A stretch of 27,117 nucleotides of DNA from Chloroflexota bacterium (GTDB lineage: Bacteria > Chloroflexota > Anaerolineae > Aggregatilineales > UBA2796): NCBI GenBank assembly GCA_017743585.1, contig JAGHYP010000006.1:1-27117 (forward strand), in the 5' to 3' direction. Positions 21,874 through 27,117 of this stretch are shown piece by piece; within the stretch, counting starts at the first letter, position 1, and the number at the start of each line of letters is the position of its first letter. Both the position numbers and the translations under genes were made by a program. The notes beneath the pieces are model-generated. The model ran no database searches, had not been told where the DNA came from, and saw only the letters and a program-made list of their open reading frames with translations.

Positions 21874-21889
21874 GTCAACCGCTGTTGAC
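21874..21889 (-). promoter_or_regulatory. Palindromic operator candidate upstream of the L,D-transpeptidase gene
   Basis: GTCAAC-N4-GTTGAC is a perfect 6-base inverted repeat. On the minus strand its second arm includes TTGACG (21878-21873), a good -35 about 60 bases before the ATG. The -10 is poor. A regulator bound here would cover the promoter. Confidence 0.4.
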
Positions 21890-22132
21890 CGATGCTTCCT
21901 CTCGCTGTGGGGAGTCGAGAGCAGCCAAGAATATCTCTGCCATGCGCGCCACGCTCGCGGAAGACAGCGGCGGGCTGCGGAATATCTTCGTGGCAGACAA
22001 TTTGATCGGTGGATTTTGCACGGCACGGCTTTCGGTCTATCTTCAAATGTCAGTTCGGATTATAGGGCTGAGGCAGGCGGCGAGCCAATGCGAGCGGCGC
22101 AGGGCGATTCGGCAACCGCCCGTGAATTTTGT

Positions 22133-22138
22133 TACAAT
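22133..22138 (+). promoter_or_regulatory. Possible -10 box for the FAD oxidoreductase gene
   Basis: TACAAT, in the context TTTTGTTACAATCTG, lies 41 bases before the ATG at 22179. The -35 region is weak. Confidence 0.35.
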
Positions 22139-22171
22139 CTGAGCACCCGCCTGCGAGTTTTGCTCAGTTGC

Positions 22172-22204
22172 CTCGGAAATGAGCCTCTCGAAAATGAGCC
22201 TCTC
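22172..22204 (+). repeat. 15-base tandem duplication over the start codon
   Basis: The unit CTCGRAAATGAGCCT occurs twice head to tail plus three bases, with one mismatch. It creates two in-frame ATGs (22179 and 22194) and gives the protein start MSLSKMSLSES. Confidence 0.9.
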
Positions 22205-23642
22205 AGAATCGCACTTTGACGTGATCGTTGTTGGCGGAAGGCCGTCTGGCGCTACGCTCGCTGCGCGACTTGCTCAAGGCGGCTTGCGCGTCTTGCTGCT
22301 GGATCGCGCCACATTCCCAAGCCTGCCCGCCGTCTCCAGCCCGATTATCTACGCCTGCAGCATGGCGCTCTTGGACGAGATCGGCGTCTCAGAGGCAGAC
22401 TACGCGCGCAACACGCCGAAGATTCGTAAGCTGGTCAGCGAATCGCGCGATTACTACCGCGCCATCGCCGCTCTCCCTGAAGATCGCGGGCGCGACTACG
22501 CTTACGCGATTGACCGAGCGCGCTTTGACTACGCACTTTGGCAACACGCCGCCAATACACATGGCGTGACTGCCATTGAGGGTTTCGGCGTGAGCGATCT
22601 GCTCTGGGACGGCGCGCGCGTGATCGGCGTTGAGGGCGTGCAGCACGGCAGCCGCAACGTCGAGCGCTTCTACGCCGAGATGGTCGTCGGCGCTGATGGG
22701 CGCTGGTCGCTCGTGGCGCGCAAAGTGGGCGCGCCGCTCTACAACGTTGACGACGCGCCGACAACTTCGCTCTACTACGCTTATTGGCGGAACGTGCAGC
22801 CGTACGATATCGGCGAACCGCTGGCGGTAGCGCATAGCACGCTGGATGGCTTGGCCTATCTGATGATGGATAGCGCAGATGGCACAACGGCGGTCGTCTG
22901 CGAAGGTCACGCGGAGACGATCGAGCGCTTCTCACAAGGCGCTGGCGCGCCCGAGGCGCTCTATGAGGCGCTTTTGCAAAACGCCCCACGCATCTGGGCG
23001 CGGCTGCAAGGCGCAGAGCGCGTCACAAGCGTGCGCGGCCTGAAGCACACGCCGAACTACTACCGTCAGCCCTTCGGCGACGGCTGGGCGCTGGTCGGCG
23101 ATGCTGTGCATCACAAAGATCCGATAGGCGGGCAAGGCATTTATGACGCGCTCTTCAGCGCGAAAGTGCTCGCTGAGCAATATCTCGCTTATAAGCGCGG
23201 CGCGCTCGACTACGAAAGCGCGATGCGCGGCTACAAAGCGCGCCTTGAAGAAGAGACGCTGCCGGTGTACCGCAACACGCTTGCCGCGCGCGCCAATCTG
23301 GCGCCGAGCAACGCTTTTCAGCGCCTGCTGGGGCGCTACCTCGTGGAAAGTCCTGAAGTGGTTGAGGCGTTGGCGCGCGTCCCTGCGCGCATGGGCGATG
23401 CGACACAGCTGATGACGACGCGCACAATTGTCTTATCGCTCGCCAGAGGCGTGGCACGCGACGCGCGGCGCGCGCTGACGGGCGAGCTGAGTCCTTCGGC
23501 AGTGCCGCCCTTGCCGATTGAGCGCGCGCAGGGCGTGCGCGAGACCAGCTCGTACCAACAGCGGCTTGGTTGCCTTGGCTGGATGCTGGCGTTGCCCGCC
23601 ATCGTGATGTTCAACGGATTGGCGGTGCTGCGCCGTGAGTAG
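22179..23642 (+). CDS. FAD-dependent oxidoreductase (geranylgeranyl-reductase/monooxygenase-like)
   Basis: A 487-residue flavoprotein of the PHBH-like superfamily, which includes geranylgeranyl reductases and FAD monooxygenases. The N-terminal dinucleotide fold is DVIVVGGRPSGATLAARLA, with an acidic LLLDRA strand end. The internal motif is VVGADGRWSLVAR. The FAD-ribityl motif is GDAVHHKDPIGGQGI at about residues 307-320. Near the C-terminus is one hydrophobic stretch (LGCLGWMLALPAIVMF), suggesting membrane association. The substrate is unknown; a lipid or quinone-like prenyl chain would fit membrane association but is a guess. Either of two duplicated ATGs (22179, 22194) could be used and neither has a strong ribosome binding site. 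ccmF starts 38 bases after its stop, so it may be the first gene of the ccm operon. Confidence 0.85.
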   Translation: MSLSKMSLSESHFDVIVVGGRPSGATLAARLAQGGLRVLLLDRATFPSLPAVSSPIIYACSMALLDEIGVSEADYARNTPKIRKLVSESRDYYRAIAALPEDRGRDYAYAIDRARFDYALWQHAANTHGVTAIEGFGVSDLLWDGARVIGVEGVQHGSRNVERFYAEMVVGADGRWSLVARKVGAPLYNVDDAPTTSLYYAYWRNVQPYDIGEPLAVAHSTLDGLAYLMMDSADGTTAVVCEGHAETIERFSQGAGAPEALYEALLQNAPRIWARLQGAERVTSVRGLKHTPNYYRQPFGDGWALVGDAVHHKDPIGGQGIYDALFSAKVLAEQYLAYKRGALDYESAMRGYKARLEEETLPVYRNTLAARANLAPSNAFQRLLGRYLVESPEVVEALARVPARMGDATQLMTTRTIVLSLARGVARDARRALTGELSPSAVPPLPIERAQGVRETSSYQQRLGCLGWMLALPAIVMFNGLAVLRRE

Positions 23643-23680
23643 GAAAAAGGTCAAGTAAGAAAAATCGGCTAGGAAAAATC

Positions 23681-25741
23681 ATGTTAGCCGAGCTGGGCAT
23701 TGTCACGACGGGGCTGGCGCTGATCTGCGCAGCGATCGCAGCGCTCTTCGGCGCGTATGGCGCGCTCAATCGTTGCGACCGCTGGGTTGTCAGCGCGCGC
23801 AATAGCCTGCTCTTCACCACGCCGTTGCTGAGCATCGCCTGCCTGAGCTTGGTGGTCGCGCAATTGACGGGGCGCTTCGAGATCCAATATGTGTGGTCGG
23901 TCACGCGGATCAGCGAGCCGATCTTCTTCAAGATCACGGCGCTCTGGGGCGCGCAGCCGGGCTCCTTGCTGTTCTGGTCATGGATGCTGAGCGCCTTTGT
24001 GACGGTCGCCGTTCTGCTGAATTGGCGCAGCGAGCGCCGCCTGATGCCGTGGATGATCACGTTTTCAGCGGCCGTGCTGACCTTTTTCATGATCCTCGTC
24101 GTGCTGTACGAAAATCCATTCGCGCGTTTTTGGATTCTGCCGGGCGCAGCGCAGCCAGTGGCGAGCGTCTTTCAGCCCGCGGCAGAGGCGGCGCTGTTCT
24201 TCCCGCGCGATGGGCAAGGCCTGAACCCGCTATTGCGGCACTTCGGCATGATGTTTCACCCGCCGATGCTGTACGGGGGCTACGTCGGCATGACCATCCC
24301 ATTCGCCTTCGCGGCGCTCGCCAGCGGGCAGCTGAACGCGAATTGGATACGCGCGACGCGGCGCTGGACGTTGGTGGCGTGGTCGTTCTTGAGCGCGGGC
24401 TTGATCCTCGGCGGGCGCTGGGCATACGATGTGCTGGGCTGGGGCGGGTATTGGGGCTGGGACCCAGTCGAGAACGCGGCGTTGCTGCCATGGCTGACAG
24501 GCACGGCGTTCCTGCACAGCATCATGGTCCAAGAGCGGCGCGGGATGCTCAAGGCGTGGAACATGTTCTTGATCATCTTCACCTTCCTCTTGGTGATTCT
24601 AGGCACGTTCAGCACGCGCAGCGGCATTGTAGCGAGCGTGCATAGCTTCGCGCGCAGCCAGATCGGCATGCCGATGCTGATCTTCTTGGGAATTTGCGCG
24701 GTCGGCTGCCTCGGGCTGTGGGCATGGCGCTGGACTCGCGGCGAGTTGGCATCCGATCATCGCTTGGAGAGCTTGCTGAGCCGCGAGAGCATGTTCCTCT
24801 TGAACAACTGGCTGTTCATGGGCGCCGCGATCATGGTCTTGTGGGGGACGTACGCGCCGCTGTTCACCGAGCTGCTCAGCGGGCAGGCGATCACGCTCGG
24901 CGCGGAGTATTACAACGCAGTAGTGGTGCCGATCTTCGGCGCAATTTACGCCCTGATGGGCGTGGCGCCGCTGGTGGCGTGGAAGCGCGCTTCGCTGAGC
25001 GCTCTGGGCAAGGCGATTCGCGCCCCGCTAGCGCTGACGATCGGCACAGTGCTGCTCTTGCTCGCGCTCGGCACGCGCGAAGCGGGCGCCCTCTTGAGCT
25101 ACGGCCTGATCTTCTTCGCTGGCTACACGGTCTTGTGGGAGTATTATCGCGGCGTGAGGGCGCGCATGGCGCGCGGCGAGAGCCTGCTGGTGGCGCTCAA
25201 CCGGCTGTTCGCCCGCAATCGTAGCCGCTATGGCGGCTACTTCATCCATCTCGCCGTCGTGGTGATCGGGATTGGCGTGGTAGCAAGCACGGTCTATCAG
25301 CAAGAGACGCAACAGACGCTCGAAGTCGGGCAGAGCATCACGCTCGGCAACATGACCATGCGCTACGACGAAGCTTTTGAGGCGGTCGCTGATGATGGGC
25401 GCACAATGGTCATTGCCAATGTGAGCGTCTTCCGCGACGGCCAGTACGTCGGGCAGATTCGACCGCGCAAGGATTTCTTCGGCGAGCGCGCGACGCCGAT
25501 GAGCATCGCAGGGCAGTACACAACGCTGGAGAGCGACTTTTACGTCCTGCTGATCAATCATCAGGGCAATCGGATCACGTTCAAGGTGTACTTGAATCCA
25601 TTGGTCAACTTGATCTGGTGGGGCGGCGTCTTGCTGATCATCGGCACGATTTTGGCAGCCTATCCCGATCCGCGCCGCGAGCTGGCAGAGCGCGTGGCAG
25701 AAGCGCGCGCCCCAAGCAGCCTGCAGCTCGCAGGCGATTGA
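23681..25741 (+). CDS. ccmF: Cytochrome c haem lyase subunit CcmF
   Basis: A 686-residue membrane protein of System I cytochrome c maturation, which with CcmH (and CcmI) attaches haem to apocytochrome CXXCH motifs on the outer face of the membrane. About 14-15 hydrophobic segments are visible. The tryptophan-rich WWD haem-handling motif is GWGGYWGWDPVENAALL (about residues 250-268). Further family signatures are FKITALWGAQPGSLLFW, FHPPMLYGGYVG and STRSGIVASVHSFA. A soluble C-terminal section (about 550-650) precedes a final helix. AGGA lies about eight bases before the ATG at 23681, in an A-rich leader of three imperfect repeats. ccmH starts 16 bases after the stop. The ccmABCDE genes are not in this window. 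Confidence 0.95.
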   Translation: MLAELGIVTTGLALICAAIAALFGAYGALNRCDRWVVSARNSLLFTTPLLSIACLSLVVAQLTGRFEIQYVWSVTRISEPIFFKITALWGAQPGSLLFWSWMLSAFVTVAVLLNWRSERRLMPWMITFSAAVLTFFMILVVLYENPFARFWILPGAAQPVASVFQPAAEAALFFPRDGQGLNPLLRHFGMMFHPPMLYGGYVGMTIPFAFAALASGQLNANWIRATRRWTLVAWSFLSAGLILGGRWAYDVLGWGGYWGWDPVENAALLPWLTGTAFLHSIMVQERRGMLKAWNMFLIIFTFLLVILGTFSTRSGIVASVHSFARSQIGMPMLIFLGICAVGCLGLWAWRWTRGELASDHRLESLLSRESMFLLNNWLFMGAAIMVLWGTYAPLFTELLSGQAITLGAEYYNAVVVPIFGAIYALMGVAPLVAWKRASLSALGKAIRAPLALTIGTVLLLLALGTREAGALLSYGLIFFAGYTVLWEYYRGVRARMARGESLLVALNRLFARNRSRYGGYFIHLAVVVIGIGVVASTVYQQETQQTLEVGQSITLGNMTMRYDEAFEAVADDGRTMVIANVSVFRDGQYVGQIRPRKDFFGERATPMSIAGQYTTLESDFYVLLINHQGNRITFKVYLNPLVNLIWWGGVLLIIGTILAAYPDPRRELAERVAEARAPSSLQLAGD

Positions 25742-25757
25742 TCGCGGTGAGGGGGAG

Positions 25758-26258
25758 ATGAGAGGCATTGTGCGGCATGGACTCTGGCTCGCGATTGGAT
25801 GCTTGCTGCTGAGCGCCGCGCCTGCGCTCGCGCAAGGCAATCCTGCTTGCGCGCAGCCTGTGACAGATGATGACGTGAATCGCGTCTCGAAAGGCCTGTA
25901 TTGCCCAGTGTGCGAGAACGTGCCGCTAGAAGTCTGCCCGACGGAAGCCTGTGAGCGCTGGCGCGCGCAAGTGCGCGATCTATTGGCATGCGGCGCATCG
26001 GATCAAGAAGTGCGTGAATACTTCGTGGCGCGCTTCGGTCAGGTCGCCGTTGGCACGCCAACAGATCCGACCTTGCAGTTCTTCACGATAACGCTGCCGC
26101 TGTTGCTGATCGGCGCGCTCGGCGTCCTGATCGCGCTGACGCTGTGGCAGTGGCGCACACAACGCACGCAAGGCGAGTCAGCTGCGCCCTCTGAGCTGCC
26201 CAAGCCTGACGATCCGTATCGCGCCGCCATAGAGCGCGAGCTAGACAAGCGCTTTTAG
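25758..26258 (+). CDS. ccmH: Cytochrome c maturation protein CcmH
   Basis: A 166-residue CcmH/CycL/Ccl2-type thiol protein. It has a signal peptide (LWLAIGCLLLSAAPALA, cleavage near residue 25) and the redox pair C49-P-V-C52 in GLYCPVCENVPL, equivalent to LRCxxCQ. The three-helix domain (EACERWRAQVRDLLACGASD, VREYFVARFG) follows, then one membrane helix (about 107-132) and a cytoplasmic tail. It keeps apocytochrome cysteines reduced and works with CcmF. Extra cysteines at 31, 60 and 65 flank the usual pair. GAGG lies about five bases before the ATG. The next gene starts two bases after its stop, so the genes are clearly one operon. Confidence 0.93.
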   Translation: MRGIVRHGLWLAIGCLLLSAAPALAQGNPACAQPVTDDDVNRVSKGLYCPVCENVPLEVCPTEACERWRAQVRDLLACGASDQEVREYFVARFGQVAVGTPTDPTLQFFTITLPLLLIGALGVLIALTLWQWRTQRTQGESAAPSELPKPDDPYRAAIERELDKRF

Positions 26259-26260
26259 CC

Positions 26261-26809
26261 ATGGGCGAGCTGCCGCGCCAACGTCGTAGTCCGTTGCTCG
26301 TGCCGTTGCTGCTGGCCGTGCCGACGTTGCTCATCGCAGGCCTAGGCGTTGTCCTGTGGCGAGGCGATCAGGCGCAGCTGAGCAGCGGCGCCGCGCCAAA
26401 TTTTCGCTTGGCGCTCTACAATGGCGGCACATTCGAGCTGAGCGAGCAGCGCGGCAAGGTCGTGCTGATCAATTTCTGGGCGAGCTGGTGCGGCCCGTGC
26501 CGCTCCGAAGCGGCTGAGCTGAACGCGATCTGGGATATGTTCCGCGATCAGGACTTTGCCATGGTCGGCATCGGCTATCTAGATAACGAGCGCGATGCGC
26601 GCGCCTTTTTGGCTGAATTCGGCGTTGAGTATCCAACAGGACATGATGACGGCAGCCAGATCGCGCGCGCCTACCGCATACGCGGCGTGCCAGAGACGTT
26701 CATTGTAGATCGGCGCGGGCAGATCGCGCATGTGATCATCGCGCCGACGACGATCAGCGTCCTGCGCCCGCTGATCGAAGCGCTGCTGGCTGAGGACGGT
26801 CAACCATGA
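26261..26809 (+). CDS. Membrane-anchored thioredoxin-like protein CcmG/DsbE/ResA type
   Basis: A 182-residue thiol:disulfide oxidoreductase. One N-terminal membrane helix (LLVPLLLAVPTLLIAGLGVVLW) anchors a thioredoxin-fold domain facing outward. The active site is W-C77-G-P-C80 in NFWASWCGPCRSE, with the cis-proline region RGVPETFIVD. In cytochrome c maturation such proteins reduce apocytochrome or CcmH disulfides. The start ATG follows the ccmH stop by two bases, and its end overlaps the next gene by four bases (ATGA). I leave the symbol open because CcmG and ResA cannot be told apart by eye. Confidence 0.92.
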   Translation: MGELPRQRRSPLLVPLLLAVPTLLIAGLGVVLWRGDQAQLSSGAAPNFRLALYNGGTFELSEQRGKVVLINFWASWCGPCRSEAAELNAIWDMFRDQDFAMVGIGYLDNERDARAFLAEFGVEYPTGHDDGSQIARAYRIRGVPETFIVDRRGQIAHVIIAPTTISVLRPLIEALLAEDGQP

Positions 26810-27081
26810 GCGTCGGCGGCTACCTGCTGCTGATCTTCTTCAGCGCCTTCGCGCTGCTGATCATCCTGCAGCCATTGTTGAGTCGGCGCGAGAGCGCTCA
26901 AGGCGATTTCAAGGTCGAGTTTGGCGAGGTGCCGCTTGTGCAGCAGCTTGCGCAGGAGCGCGAAGCAGTGCTGCAAGCGTTGCGCGACCTCGAGTTCGAC
27001 CACCAGACGGGCAAGATCGCACAAGGCGATTATCTAGAGCAGCGCGAGGTGTTGCTGCAGCGCGGCGCGCAACTTTTACAG
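26806..27081 (+). CDS. CcmI-like membrane protein, 3' end missing (contig end)
   Basis: The first 92 codons of a membrane protein. An N-terminal helix (YLLLIFFSAFALLIILQPLL) is followed by a charged helical region with VLQALRDLEFDHQTGKIAQ and DYLEQREVLL, a pattern typical of CcmI/CycH N-terminal domains (apocytochrome chaperones) and of related short proteins next to ccmH. It starts within the stop codon of the thioredoxin gene (ATGA overlap). The biological sequence ends at 27081. The apparent continuation to a stop (…LSLIHI) is translated from sequencing adapter, so the real C-terminus, including any TPR domain, is unknown. Confidence 0.78.
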
Positions 27082-27117
27082 CTGTCTCTTATACACATCT
27101 GACGCTGCCGACGACTC
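27082..27117. other. Nextera/Tn5 sequencing adapter (artefact)
   Basis: Positions 27082-27100 (CTGTCTCTTATACACATCT) are the 19-base Tn5 mosaic end in reverse complement. Positions 27101-27114 continue with GACGCTGCCGACGA, the rest of the Nextera read-1 transposase adapter. The final CTC would be the first bases of the i5 index. This is untrimmed library adapter and not a genomic transposon. Confidence 0.98.

Larger units (their letters stand above)
21815..22178. other. Divergent intergenic region, L,D-transpeptidase / FAD oxidoreductase
   Basis: 364 bases without a credible gene; the short open frames are low-quality. It holds a 16-base palindrome near the transpeptidase side and a -10-like box with an upstream TG near the oxidoreductase side (separate entries). 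The middle shows nothing recognisable. Confidence 0.6.

Noticed and set aside
27082..27100. Tn5 mosaic end as a sign of a genomic transposon
   Set aside because: It continues directly into Nextera adapter sequence and sits at the very end of the window, so it is library-derived.
1..27117. CRISPR array, prophage, integron or insertion sequence
   Set aside because: No regularly spaced repeats, integrase, transposase, terminal inverted repeats or phage genes were seen on either strand.

Overview
The window looks like the end of a contig from a GC-rich bacterium. My best guess is a member of the Chloroflexota (Anaerolineae-like). That is an inference from the style of the proteins and from gene neighbourhoods, such as a DUF348/G5 protein next to ksgA and a ccmF-ccmH-ccmG-ccmI order with an acyl-ACP desaturase nearby. 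No rRNA or other decisive marker is present. Genes are densely packed, both strands are used, and I see no mobile element, phage gene or CRISPR array.

Layout. Positions 1-3087 (minus strand) carry a cut-off secreted protein, a Rieske ferredoxin, a soluble acyl-ACP-desaturase-like diiron protein and a family GH4 alpha-galactosidase. Divergent from these is a C-terminal processing protease (3235-4449), followed by a hairpin and a minus-strand tRNA-Lys(CTT). Positions 4586-5315 hold decayed coding sequence that recalls Hpt phosphotransfer domains. Next come a large membrane sensor histidine kinase and a HAD phosphatase/phosphomutase. These meet a minus-strand block read in the order SRP RNA, DUF348/G5 cell-wall protein, ksgA, polyprenyl-type glycosyltransferase and lexA. 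uvrA is read divergently from the SRP RNA. After it comes a complete BMP-family (nucleoside-type) ABC importer: binding protein, double ATPase and two permeases. A minus-strand L,D-transpeptidase follows, then an FAD oxidoreductase. Last is a System I cytochrome c maturation block: ccmF, ccmH, ccmG/resA-like and a truncated ccmI-like gene.

How genes work together. The desaturase and Rieske protein are plausibly an oxygenase and its electron donor. lexA and uvrA are both classical SOS genes and share a short promoter-proximal motif. The four BMP genes form one importer with overlapping ORFs. The ccm genes overlap or nearly touch and should act together in haem attachment to apocytochromes c.

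Data quality. The last 36 bases are not biological. Positions 27082-27114 match the Nextera (Tn5) read-1 adapter in reverse complement, followed by three index-like bases. The last gene therefore ends at 27081, and its apparent stop codon lies in the adapter. I found no clearly new multi-gene system. The most interesting leads are the SRP RNA with a UAGC tetraloop, the candidate SOS motif, the desaturase-Rieske pair, the decayed region before the histidine kinase and the odd start region of that kinase.
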